Below, in pieces: positions 32,713 through 43,358 of a stretch of 64,000 nucleotides of DNA. Each line of letters begins with the position of its first letter. The first letter of the stretch is position 1. The DNA is from Portulaca oleracea (taxonomy: Eukaryota; Streptophyta; Magnoliopsida; Caryophyllales; Portulacaceae): assembly GCA_029582165.1 (NCBI GenBank), contig CM055881.1:17350594-17414593 (forward strand), in the 5' to 3' direction. The notes beneath the pieces were generated by a model. It was not told where the DNA came from. It saw only the letters and a list, made by a program, of their open reading frames with translations, and searched no databases. Position numbers and translations under genes: made by a program.

Positions 32713-32947
32713 ATGGGTGAAGCTCAAGCTGGTTCACCTTGTACCCTTCTATCATACGTCGTTCCATCATTGGGTACGAGAGGCAGTCCTATCACATTAC
32801 CACCATTGCCACCCGATGCTGTGTTCGAGTTTAAACCGTACTTACTTGAAGTCTTCGAAAGAAACTCGTTTCATGGGGACGATGCTGCTGGAAGTCCCAT
32901 TGCTCATATTGATAAATTCGAAGATCGGATTAGCTTTATACACATCC
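32713..32947 (+). pseudogene. Second Athila gag start, truncated by Cassandra
   Basis: The frame starts MGEAQAGSP like the first gag, but continues into a proline-rich stretch and FEFKPYLLEVFERNSFHG and FEDRISFIHI, the N-terminal gag segment that is deleted from the first copy. It is cut at 32947 by the Cassandra LTR, so only the first 78 codons remain. Confidence 0.8.
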
Positions 32948-33013
32948 TGTAACACCCCGGGTATGTGGATAAAGTGTGGCTTAAGAGGATTGAAATGACT
33001 ACTTATATCACCA

Positions 33014-33118
33014 AGGTGCACCTTCTTTTATGGTAGCTCATTCGTTGGGAACTTCTCAGTTAAGTGTGCTTGGCTGGGAGTAGTCAAAGGATGGGTGACC
33101 TCCTGGGAAGTTTTCCCA
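33014..33118 (+). ncRNA. 5S rRNA-like sequence inside Cassandra LTR 1
   Basis: It includes the internal-promoter regions of plant 5S rRNA, although the 5' half is diverged (GGTGCACC and TGGGAACTTCTCAGTTAAG). It is not a ribosomal gene: it is embedded in the LTR and lacks the normal 5S start and end. Confidence 0.8.
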
Positions 33119-33440
33119 GGCAGCGTGTGAGCGAGGACGAAGCACGCTGGAAAGACTCGTGGTGATTTGTGGGGCCAGTCAGCGATCCTTGAAGCAGTTC
33201 TCAGTAATGTCTGCGGCCCGGGTGGGGTCGAGACATTACAGATGGTATCAGAGCCGACTCGCAACCGTGACCTGCGCCAGTGGACGGGAGAGCCATGGGC
33301 AGTCACCTAGCGAGGCAAAGATTCTGGATTGGATTATGACACAACGAGGACGTTGTGCGCTTAAGTGGGGGTGATTGTAACATCCCGAGTATGTGGATAA
33401 AGTGTGGCTTAAGAGGATTGAAATGACTACTTATATCCCC

Positions 33441-33543
33441 AAGGTGCACCTTCTTTTATGGTAGCTCATCCGTTGGGAACTCCTCAGTTAAGCATGCTTG
33501 GCTGGGAGTAGTTAAAGGATGGGTGACCTCCTGGGAAGTTTTC
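33441..33543 (+). ncRNA. 5S rRNA-like sequence inside Cassandra LTR 2
   Basis: This copy is slightly closer to canonical plant 5S in the A-box region (AACTCCTCAGTTAAGCATGC). The last bases after GGGAAG diverge. Confidence 0.8.
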
Positions 33544-33654
33544 CAGCGGCTTGTGGCGAGGCGAAGCCTTTGGAAAGACTCGTGGTGATTTGTGGGGCGG
33601 TCACGATCCTTGAAGCGATTCTCGATGTCATGGCCCGGTGGGGCGAGAATTCTG

Positions 33655-34440
33655 ATTTCATTTGACCACAAGAGATTGACCTGTAATCTCTGTGTTCCTG
33701 AGGGAGTTGTGTGAGGCTCAGCTGTGAGTGTTGAGTTCTCAAGTTGTAACTGTAGGAAGCCTTTGAGAGATTGTGGAGGTTTGAGAATCTCTGAAACACT
33801 GTTGTAATCCTCTGATAGTGCATTGTTCGTGATTTTTTCCTGGTTTGGGTTTTTCCACGTTGATTCCTTGTGTCGAATCCTTATTATTTTTTTCGCCCTT
33901 TATAATTGTTTTTCAGCTAACAATGCCCTCAGAATCCTAACAGTAGTGCGGTGGAGTACGACCTGATTAGTTTTTGAGACTATGTAATGTGTAAAGTCAC
34001 GATCTATGTAGCCTAGTTGGGAGGGCTACATAGTGTGTAGGAGCACAACCTATACTAGGTGTGCCAAGATAGTGTGTAGACATAGCCACTAATTCCCCTA
34101 TATAAGTAGGGGATTAATGGAGTGAGCCATTGTCCAGAAGGCCATGGTGTGAAATTATGCCAAGGGAGGGTCCTCTTTTGTCGTCATGGGGGCTTTGAGC
34201 ACGACCTACGTCCGTAGGGACCACGTAGGGTACAAGTGCTTGCCAAGGTGGGTAAGGGTGCCTACTCGACAAAAAGTGCTTGAGCGAGTTATGAACATTT
34301 TTCGCGCTACCACTAGCCAACATTGCTAACTTATTTTTCTAAGGCAGTGACATGCTAAAAAAAAATTGTGAGCAACTCGGTTTTGGATCAATTAATTTTC
34401 CGAGACAGGCTAGCCACCCACTTTAAATATCTACCTTTTA
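33655..34440. other. LTR-like fragments, unresolved
   Basis: The 33655-33930 part resembles the transcribed R/U5 portion of an LTR (GTTTGGGTTTTTCCACG, then CTTTATAATTG), probably of a Copia element, but no ends can be set. 33930-34380 contains recurring short phrases such as ACATAGTGTGTAG. No coding domain is visible. Confidence 0.35.
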
Positions 34441-34455
34441 ATTTTAATCAAAATA

Positions 34456-34800
34456 TTACTTAGGGGTACCCTAACTTTTGGTGAAATATTTTTCTGGTAC
34501 CCTAACTTTTAAAAACTAATTTTGGGGAACCCTAACTTTTAGAATTAGAAATAATTAGGTGAATTTTCGGCCAATTATTTGAATTCAACGGTGAGTTTTA
34601 GGCGGGAAATTGATCAAGTGTTTTTGTGGATGAAAATGCCCTTTGTTTTCGTGGACGAAAATGATTTGAATCAATCGGAGTTTCGCCGAAAATTCACCTA
34701 GTAATTTCTAATCCTAAAAGTTAGGGTACCCCAAAATTAGTTTTGAAAAGTTAGGGTACCAGAAAAACATTTCACCAAAAGTTAGGGTACCTCTAAGTAA
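34456..34800. mobile_element. Foldback MITE with about 116-bp inverted arms
   Basis: The left arm begins TTACTTAGGGGTACCCTAAC and runs to TTTTCGGC near 34575. The right arm from about 34688 to 34800 is its inverse with few mismatches. Each arm contains three copies of a GGTACCCTAACTTTT sub-repeat. If TA is the target duplication, the element starts CTTAG and could be mariner-like, but the long repetitive arms also fit a Mutator-like MITE. The unpaired centre is only about 110 bp and has no gene. Confidence 0.8.
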
Positions 34801-35219
34801 TTTTTTGAATTTTAATTAATTAAAACTTATTAATTGGTTAGAGTTTTAATTAATTATAGCATATAGTTAAATATGTTTATTGGTTAGCCAATTTATCCCC
34901 ATATAATACTTGCAAACAAAACATGTTCAGATGTCCAATTAAATGTACAAACGACAAGTACAAAATTATAGGGGTACTATTGATATTATTCTTCTTTATG
35001 TTACATTCATTTCTATACTCCCCCCCCCCCCCCATTTTGGTATCATATCTCTTAATATATGACTACATTGCATAGTTGCATATATGTGTAAACATACTTC
35101 TTAATTTTGTGGACCCCACTTTCTTTTTCTTTTTCCACTTTCCAATTTTTGTCACCATTATGTTTCTTTTTTTTAACAAGGGGTAAGTAAGAGATTTTGA
35201 TATCTGTCCCTGTTTTCAT
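34801..35219. other. AT-rich spacer with a 14-C run
   Basis: No gene is visible. A homopolymer of 14 C lies at 35020-35033, and a T-rich stretch at 35163-35174 may be the inverse of the poly(A) tail of the minus-strand LINE that follows. Confidence 0.5.
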
Positions 35220-35242
35220 AACCAGTCAGCAACGATATTTGC

Positions 35243-35605
35243 TTACATGTAGATATGAGAGATTTTGATAATGTGGCATCTTGCCATCAGCAGACGGATG
35301 TCATGGATAAGCCCTTTGATTTGCCAAGGGATTGAAAACTCGCCTTTAATCGATTGGATTACTAATAAATTATCTCCTTCTATGACGATATTCATAAACC
35401 CCGCCTCGCAGTCGTCCATCAGTCCATCCCACAAAGGTCTAGCTTCAGCAACCAAAATAGGGGCAACCCCATACGCTCGCTCCTCGGCTCCCAGCAGCTC
35501 CCCTCTCCAATCTCGGACAATGTATCCTCCTACCGCCAAATTATTGTGGAGCGAGCCATTGAAGTTGAGTTTGATCGCTCGTATTGGGGGAGCCTCCCAC
35601 TTCAC
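35243..35605 (-). pseudogene. LINE copy A C-terminal RNase H
   Basis: The frame KLNFNGSLHN...GGYIVRDWRGELLGAEERAYG...AEARPLWDGLMD...IVIEGDNLLVIQSIKG is the RVT_3-type RNase H carried by plant L1 elements. The first catalytic Asp is replaced by Asn here (NFNGS), whereas copy B has NFDGS. It lies at the 3' end of the LINE. Confidence 0.75.
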
Positions 35606-36622
35606 AAGGTAGAGAGAAGAGTGGGGCTCCCCAGAAATTCTGCTACCCTCAGAATCTACCTAGTTATGGTTGCGGATTTGCAATTCCACTGAATTTCATT
35701 CGCTTGGATGAGACAATTCAAGGGGCGGAAGATCTTGTTTCGAAAGATTGTTTCATTCCGCTGCTTCCAGATTGTCTACAATCGGAAAGCCCCCGATTAA
35801 GATTCGAATTGGGCATTGGTTGCTTGTTTATATCTAGAAACTGTTGGACAAAATTATTGGAATTCACAAAGTTAACATTAGTCAGCCAACCATGTTGAAC
35901 TCCTAAGTTCCAGAATCTACTAGTCGCTAAGCACTCCTAGAAAATATGATCTATACTTTCAATGTCATTAAGACAGAGTGGACCAACGGGGTCCAGTTGG
36001 ATCCCTCTCCTCAAAAGGTTTCCCCTAGTTGGGAGCACATTATGAAGACACATCCAAAGAATAATTCCTATTTTAGGAGGAATGTCAATATCCCAAATCC
36101 ACCTATACTGCCATTTATTTGAGTGATTGGTACATTCTTGATGATTCTGAGAGCAGTCTTGGTTGGGAAAGCACCCGATCCAATTAAACCCCAGTATATT
36201 CGTCCTTTGTCTCTGTAATTGAAATAGGAATCACTAAGATTTTTTGCACAATATAATTCTAGGATCGTGAATGTGTTGTCTTATTTTAGCTACATCCCAA
36301 ACTTTATTGTTGGAAATGAATTCACTAACGGTTATGTCATGATCGTCATTATCTGTTCTCTCTAATGTTTCATTTAATGGGGTCCCCTCAACCCATGTAT
36401 CCTTCTAAAGTTTTATCGATTTGCTGTCCCCAATCCTCCAACGCATGCCCGCCCTCAGGATAGTTCTAAATTTAACAAGGTTTCTCCACACTGGAGAGTC
36501 CATGGACTTTGTAGAACAGTCAAAAAATCCACTCGTTTTAAGATACTTTTCCCTCATGATTTTTTCCCAATTACCGTTCTTATGCATTACTCTCCATGCT
36601 AACTTACATTGTAACGCCATAT

Positions 36623-38000
36623 TTATGGCTTTCGTCCTTCGGAGACTAAGACTCCCATATTCTTTAGGCATACAAATTGTATTTCAAGAAACCATGGCAT
36701 CCCATGGTTCTTGCCATCCTTTTTCCAGAAAAAATTCTTATGTATTCTATGTAGGTTTAAGCACGCCAATTCAGGAAGCCGGAAACATTCCATAGTATGA
36801 GCTGGCAAGGATTCTAAGTTAGCCTGAATTAAGACTACCCGACCTTCTTTGGAGAGGAAGTTGGCTTTCCAAACAACCATTCTATGCATCGCCCTCCCAA
36901 TCAGCTCATTATAGATTTGGTTATTCTGACGACTATGGGGAAGGTGACACCCTAGGTATTTCCCTAGGGATTCTGTGCTCGGGATATTAAAAATGCCCTT
37001 AATAGACTCCCTGGCTTGATGCGGACTATTTCTTGAAAAAAGAAGTTTGGACTTATGAAAATGGACCAGTTGTCCTGAGCAATTCCAGAACTCTAACAGG
37101 ATTTTCATTAAGGTATTTGTCGCTCTAGACGTAGCCTTGCAGAAGAGGAGACAATCATCCGCAAAAAACAGACCATGTATTTTTAGGGATCTAGGTGCTA
37201 TCTTTATTCCAATCCCTAACTTGGAATCATCCGCCGCCTTTTCTAACTACTTATTAAAAACACTCATACATAGAATAAATAGGTATGGAGAGAGAGGGTC
37301 TCCCTGTCTTAAACCTCATGAGGCTCTGAAAAACCCCGCAAGCACACCATTTATTAGCATGAAGTAGGTGACTATACTTACGCATTGATCTACCAGGATC
37401 AACCATTTTTTGCTAAACACCATTCTACTTAAGACTTCTTTCAAGAAATCTCATTCAAGCCGATCATGCGCTTTTTCCATGTCAAGTTTCATTGCCACCC
37501 ATCCCGTTTTTGAGGTCGAATTCTTAAACTTATACATTATTTCATGCGTCAGAAGAATATTATCCTGAATAGCCCTTCCCAGGATAAAGGCGCTTTGAAA
37601 GGGTGAGACAAATGCTTCTAGCATTGGGCGGAGACATGCTACCATAATTTTTGCTATAATTTTGTAAAACGTGTTGCATAAGCTGATAGGCCGGTAATGG
37701 TTTGTCTGGCTCGAATTATAATTTTTGGGGATGAGGGTAATGAAAGTGTGATTAAAGTCCTTTAAAGGACGACCATGTTCAAAGAAATCTTGAACCGCCT
37801 TAACTATGTCTTGTTGTATAAACTCCCAGGCATCTTGATAAAAACTTGCACCAAAACCATCAGGTCCCGATGTTTTGCCAGGATCCATGTCAAACACTGT
37901 TCCCTTGATTTCCTCAATCGTTGGAATGGTAGTAAGTGTTGTATTATCCTCAGGGGAGATGACTCGGATAATTTCCCCACCCTTCCTAGGTAATGCTGAG
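36623..38000 (-). pseudogene. LINE copy A reverse transcriptase
   Basis: Segment 37451-37897 has KTSGPDGFGASFY, FITLIPKN, HYRPISLCNTFYKIIAK, FVSPFQSAFILGRAIQDN and MKLDMEKAHDRLE. The catalytic FADD box follows at about 37150-37165 (LFFADDCLLFCKA), then SKLLF and LGKYLGCHLPHSR at 36623-37108. A stop directly after AHDRLE and frame changes break it. The motifs are those of the plant L1 RT family. Confidence 0.85.
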
Positions 38001-38599
38001 TTTCGCTAAGAGGTAAATTGTTTCCTAAAGTCTTCTACAAATTGATCACAAATTTCTTTTTCTAAATCTAACCAGATTCCATCCTCCGTTTTGATCTTTA
38101 TGATACCCTGGCGTTTCATTCAGGCCTTGGCTACTCATTGGTAATAGACCGAGTTACGGTCTTCGTCTACCAACCATTTTTTTAGAGATAGTCTACCCCA
38201 ATATTTTTGATTGTACAGTGGAAGTTTCTCTCTTTGTTTAATCATCGTATTTAACCATTGATTAAGCCTAACACTTTGTAGTTTATCTAAAAGTTTCGGC
38301 TCAATATAACCAATTTTTTTCCAAATTCTGATCCAATTTGTTCTTAGCGTGTCCAAACTGTTTCCGAGCCCATTCTTTTAGTTCTCATTTCACAAGTTTC
38401 AGTTTCTGGCTATACGAAAGATGGGGGTTCAATTTTGTGGCCGAGCCCACATTTTCCTAGTAATTTGTTTCATTTGGTCATATTGACTCCAGAAACCCTG
38501 GCATCAAAACATGTAGTTTTTGCCCTTTTGTATCCTGTGATAAGTTTCCAAAAAGACAGCGCAATGATCCGAAAAGGTGAATGTGCCATGATACGAAAT

Positions 38600-39197
38600 T
38601 GAATCACGGTATACGGTATACCTCATAAAAGTCATTCCTCATAATAGCTCTGTCTAGTCTTTCAAAAACCCAATTTCCATGAATTTTTTCTTCCACATAA
38701 ACAGTCTACCTCTTACCACTGTTAATGCCCCAGTGATGTTTCCCAAAAATTCATTTAACCTTTCCACCCTATTTCGAGAAGTTGGGTTTCCACCTTGCTT
38801 TTCCAGTCCCGATTCAAGTTCATTAAAATCCCAAATTAGACACCAAGGAAGATCAAATGTAGCATACATATTTGTCATCTTGGACCAGAAATCCTCTTTG
38901 TACCGCTATTGGGTAGGGCCATAGGCACCTGTGATTATACAGTTCTTCTGTCTCTCTACATCATGCACAAGAAGATGTATCGCTCTTTGCTCTTTTTAAA
39001 GTAGCCACATGAACATTGTTATTATTCCAAAGAGCCCATAGACCTCCTGAGTGGTTTAGAGGTAGAATAATCTCTGCAATGGTCAAAGTTTCTAACGCAA
39101 ACATAATATCAGGTTTACAATTGACAATAAGAGCTTTTAGTTCGGCAATAATATTTTTCTTTTTTGTACCACATACATTCCCTACTTTGACTTTCAT
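38600..39197 (-). pseudogene. LINE copy A apurinic-type endonuclease domain
   Basis: Fragments at 38961-39197 and 38654-38878 encode the EEP endonuclease region, with the ALETL segment carrying the expected catalytic Glu and WDFNELESG for the GDFNE motif (Gly replaced by Trp). It would nick target DNA for target-primed reverse transcription. The pieces are in different frames. Confidence 0.75.
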
Positions 39198-39445
39198 AAT
39201 AAAATGAGATTAAGCGGGGCGGAGTGAAAAATCCCCACAACTCCTATACCCAAAAAAATATATCTATTGAATGATGGTATTTAATCCACCATAGTTTTTC
39301 CTTGCCATGATAAATCATGGATGTTTTGAATAAGGCCTTGGTGGGATACTAAAAGGTACTACCACACTCACTGAGGAAATTTCTAAAATTCTCGTTATAT
39401 TGAAAAACATTACAACACCACAAATTAACATATAGTTAGGTACTA

Positions 39446-39739
39446 CTAAATACCGTTCGTTTCATATCAATTCTCCAAGATTTCATCTTTGACTGAGAAT
39501 TTCATATAGTATATTTTATAAAAAAATTACAAAAATATATTCTTCTCATAATATTTTTCGTTCTAAATCTAATTATAGTACTATACAGTTCATTAAAACA
39601 TTATTTTTGCAAACCATACAAGATCATTATTTGCAAACCATAAATATACAAATTGATGATAATACTATCGTATATTTGAACAATATATATGTTAAGAAAT
39701 TGATGATGTCAACGGACAATAAATATTGAACGAAGGAAG
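39446..39739. mobile_element. Stowaway-type MITE, copy A
   Basis: It is flanked by TA at 39444-39445 and 39740-39741. The left end CTAAATACCGTTCGTTTCAT and the inverse of the right end (CTTCCTTCGTTCAATAT) fit the Stowaway consensus CTCCCTCCGTTYCATAT. No coding sequence. Confidence 0.65.
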
Positions 39740-39851
39740 TATTATATTATAGTTATTTTATTAACATACAAGATCATTATTTGCAAACCATAAATATACA
39801 AATTTTTATTTTCTTTTTCCTAGTATTCACATGCATTATATTGATGTATTT

Positions 39852-40602
39852 TGTTGGGAAAATGGGGCAACACAGTCACTTGCACAAGATGAGGGGTCTG
39901 TTAATTGGTGGCTAGGAGTCGAGGGTGAGACTCGTCTCCTCTTAAAACTCATTCACTAGTCTGCGAATAGACTTAAGGGTAAAACCTAACTTCTTGTAAG
40001 CAAAGAACAAGCTCAAAGACTTAAGGTTTCTCAAGAACTCTCAAAGAGTATTGCTGCAATGAACACCTCAAAGAGTGTGTTGAAGCTCTCTAGGAACTTG
40101 AAGAAGATGAGAAGAGGTGCATCTTGGATGAATGAATTCATCCTCCTTATGTAATGGAGTAAAGCATCAAGACTTGCCTCATAATTTCCATAATTTAAGT
40201 GCATGATCAATGAGATTGCAAGCTTGATTGTGGGGGTCAATATTGACTAATTAATTTAGTCAATATTCAACCACAATCAAATCCCCATGTGTTAATATCA
40301 AAGGCTACAATCTAGGAAATTCAAAACCCGCGTTGTTCGGCACCACCACGGTTCGCATCACTTGGCCACGGTCCGTGGTGCACTCACCACGACCTGTGTC
40401 AAGCAGACACGGTCTGAGTTTGCCAAAGTCTCACTTTCTTGAGCAACTAGTTGTTGACAAGACACGTGTCACACCTGACACGGTCCGTACCAACCTAGTT
40501 TACGCTCCAAGACTTATGTTGACCTTTCCCAATCAACTCTTAAATTATATTTAATAAATTTCCAACCTTAATTAGCCTTTTTACTCTTGAAATACTCCAA
40601 CA
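39852..40602 (-). repeat. 3' LTR of the LARD-like element
   Basis: It is 751 bp, the same length as the copy B LTR at 58417-59167. It contains a palindrome cluster and, in the transcribed part, a small frame (40031-40240) that recurs in the right LTR only because LTRs are duplicated. Confidence 0.85.
40345..40500 (-). promoter_or_regulatory. Palindrome cluster in LARD LTR
   Basis: Units include ACCACGGTTCGCAT, CCACGGTCCGTGGTG, CACCACGACCTGTG, ACACGGTCTGAGT and ACACGGTCCGTACC. The TATA position is CCATTACATAAGG here (minus strand, near 40147) and CCATTATATAAGG in copy B. Confidence 0.6.
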
Positions 40603-43358
40603 ATCCCCCGCCATTTCAAGAGTTGTGAAATCACTTGAAATAACCATGGATCACCTGAGGTATATTACCCCCGCTATTCATGGCACCACCTAGAGTACTT
40701 TAACACCCAAGAAAACAAGGAGTTAGTATGCATCATGAAGTGTCTCTCGACTTGAACTTTCACTTAGTGTTACATAATTACAATTAATATGAATGCAAAA
40801 GTAGACAAGTCTTTCAACTTTTCATCCTTATTTGACTAATTGGATACATAACACACATACAACTCAAACCTTGCTTAAAAAATGACACTATTCATAATCG
40901 ACCATGTCTCAATTACCCTCTACAAAGACAATCAAGCCCAGCCCTAGAGTATTCGAAGCAACCCACATCACGTCTTTGCATAGGCAGAGACTTTTACGCT
41001 CCCAAAATAGAGCTCCCCATCTTATAGATTTCAAAGTCTGTTAATGAGTCATAGACTGAAACCTCCTTATCATTACGGTCCTTGAGTATTTCTTTGTCTT
41101 TTGGGATGAAACACTTGAATTTTGATGCTCCAATTGTCCTACAACGTCATCAACCATTGAACTCAAGACTTGACCATATATGTCAAGTGTGAGTTGGAGC
41201 TCACTTGTTGACAATTTATGAGTTGGCTTTTACTCCCATCCCTCTTATCAAGAATCACTAGATCATCTTGTGACCTTGTAAGAATTTGATCATGATACTT
41301 TTGAAAGCCACTTGACCTAAGATCACTAGATATATAAATATCTTTCCATATGACCTTACTTATCCTGATCATATCTTGAATTTCACGTTTCTTCCCTTAA
41401 TCATAGTTGTGATTACACCACCACACTATGGAGTTAGGTAAAAAATATTTTACCCCTTGTCAAAATACGACTAAACCATCACATTGTAGGCTTTGGCAAA
41501 ATTTAAATATTGTCTTTATATGAGTTCATATTGAGTCTTACAAACAGAATGCTTTAGTAGGCGGCAAGCCTTTGAACTATGCATTCTTTTATAATGTTTG
41601 CAAAAACTCATAAACTCTTAGCCTTGATTATAACCTTATCTAAATAGCATGGACAATTCTGATAATCCTTACAAAGACATCTTACTAACATAACTATAAC
41701 CTTGTCCATGTACTTTGGACTACTTGCATAGTTACCTTGAAAGAAATGCTTACAAAATCAAAATTTCTTTTGATTTTCCGCATTCTTTTCCTTATATCCA
41801 AGCACCTTGGATTGCATAGTTATAACTTATACCTTAGAACAACCTTATAAATCAAATTAATACTTGATTTTCTATGTTCTTTGCATAACTATATTCAAAT
41901 AATTTTTGGATTTCATTCTTATAACCTATCACCTTGGAACCTTGTAAATCAAACTAACATTTGATTTTCATGTTCTTTGTATAACTATTTCCAAACAACT
42001 TAATTTGGATTTCATAGTTATAACCTTGAAGAACCACGTAAGTTTCATGGAAATTAGAATAATACTAGTCATGTACCTAAACATAAACATGTGAATCGTA
42101 TAGATTGACATACGTACTTGCACATGTACATATATGACTACTTCAGTACATTCATGCTTGTCATTCCATCAATTAACAACAAATTGACAATGCCAAGTAT
42201 TCAAATATAAATAATCATGATAACCTTAGTCAAACAATTATCATGTTTTATATTCAACAAGACAATTCATATATGATCAACACATATATGTATTTAACCT
42301 TCGAAAAACATGCCATAAAAATAAACATAAACTCACTTAACATGACACTTTTGTGATTCACTAATAAAATCACACTTATAAACTTGGCAACAAGAATAAC
42401 GACAAAGAAACATGTACTTATAGAACATCTTAACACACCACTCTCTTGAAAACTTGTAAATGATGACTTAACAAGGTGTATAAATAAATCTCAACATGTT
42501 TCTAATTTTTGAAATCACACCAAGATAACTTATGCCACTTAATTCAAATAAATGTGAACTTAAAATAGATAACTTATCTCGATGAAGGTAATCTCATCAT
42601 ACCCCTTGAACCTTTGGAGTATAAACATAATTAATCAACCACCATTGCCAACAATAAATCAATATTCTAACTACACCAATCAAATAAATTACGATTAATT
42701 AATAATCTTGATAATCAAAATTAATAAACTTGAACAAACAAAACTTGTATAAAGCAACATAAACTTATCTTTTTTCACTCCATAGCATCTTGATCTTGAT
42801 TTCCATCCCTCAAATTTCCTGGTATGATCCTCAATTCGATCATCCATAGTGAATAAGACTTAAGATTGTTGGAAAAAATGGGGTTACATGGTCACTTGCA
42901 CAAGATGAGGGATCACATGGGTAGCTAGGAGACAAGGGTGAGACCTGTCTCTCCTTAAGACTTATTAACTTGGCCTTGAATAGACTTAATGGTAAAATCT
43001 AACCTCTTGTAAGCAAAGAATGAGGTTTCTCAAGAACTCTCAAAGAATGTTGCTACAGTCAACACCTCAAAGAGTATGTTGAAGCACTCTAAAAACTTGG
43101 AGAAGATGAGAAGATGTGTATCTTGGATGAATGAATTCATCCTCCTTATATAATGGAGTAAAGCATCAAGACTTGCCTCATAATTTCCATAATTTAAGAG
43201 GATGATCCATGGGATTACAAGCTTGATTGTAGGGATCAATATTGTCTAATTAATTTAGTCAATATTCAACCACAATCAAATCCTCATGTGTTAATAACAA
43301 AGGTTACAATCAAGGAAATTCAAAACTCACGTTGCTTGGCACCATCACGGTCTGTGGT

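Larger units (their letters stand above)
21461..32947 (+). mobile_element. Athila-like Ty3/Gypsy element, tandem LTR-internal-LTR-internal
   Basis: Two LTRs of about 1.65 kb, both starting TGTTTAGACCCAATTCTGTG, enclose a 7.8-kb interior with gag-protease and ORF-1. The second LTR is not followed by a target duplication. It is followed by another primer-binding site and another gag start, cut off by the Cassandra insertion at 32948. This is the structure left by unequal recombination between LTRs. RT, RNase H and integrase are missing from the first interior, so the unit cannot move by itself. The left flank is GGGTC; no matching right flank is in the window. Confidence 0.88.
32948..33650 (+). 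mobile_element. Cassandra-type TRIM with 5S rRNA sequence in its LTRs
   Basis: LTR 1 (32948-33240, 293 bp) starts TGTAACACCCCGG and ends GACATTACA. It is followed 2 bp later by the tRNA-Met primer site TGGTATCAGAGCC (33243-33255). The interior is only about 130 bp and ends in AAGTGGGGGTGAT just before LTR 2 (33376-about 33650, TGTAACATCCCGAG). Both LTRs carry a 5S rRNA-like block (33014-33118 and 33441-33543) with the box-A-like CAGTTAAGYRTGCTTGG and box-C-like GATGGGTGACCTCCTGGGAA. These are the defining features of Cassandra, a nonautonomous element whose LTRs contain Pol III-type 5S promoters. No coding sequence. LTR 2 loses similarity at its end. Confidence 0.9.
35220..39200 (-). mobile_element. 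L1-type LINE, copy A, minus strand, decayed
   Basis: The minus strand reads endonuclease, reverse transcriptase, zf-RVT, RNase H in the order of plant L1 elements. The EN start is at about 39197 (MKVKVGNVCG...NCKPDIMFALETL), the RT at about 37100-38000, and the RNase H ends at 35243. A T-rich stretch just left of it may be the inverse of its poly(A) tail. Multiple stops and frameshifts interrupt every domain. A second copy of the same insertion lies at 54005-57770 together with its right-hand flank, so they are duplicates of one insertion rather than two independent ones. Confidence 0.88.

Noticed and set aside
33014..33543. 5S rRNA genes
   Set aside because: The 5S-like blocks lack normal 5S ends, are diverged in the 5' half, and sit inside LTRs with primer site and purine tract between them. 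They are Cassandra components, not ribosomal genes.
35020..35033. 14-C run as a functional signal
   Set aside because: It is an isolated homopolymer with no structured context; length may also be a sequencing uncertainty.
40031..40240. Conserved small protein repeated at 43030-43239
   Set aside because: The two frames are similar only because they lie in the two LTRs of one element; LTR duplication explains it.
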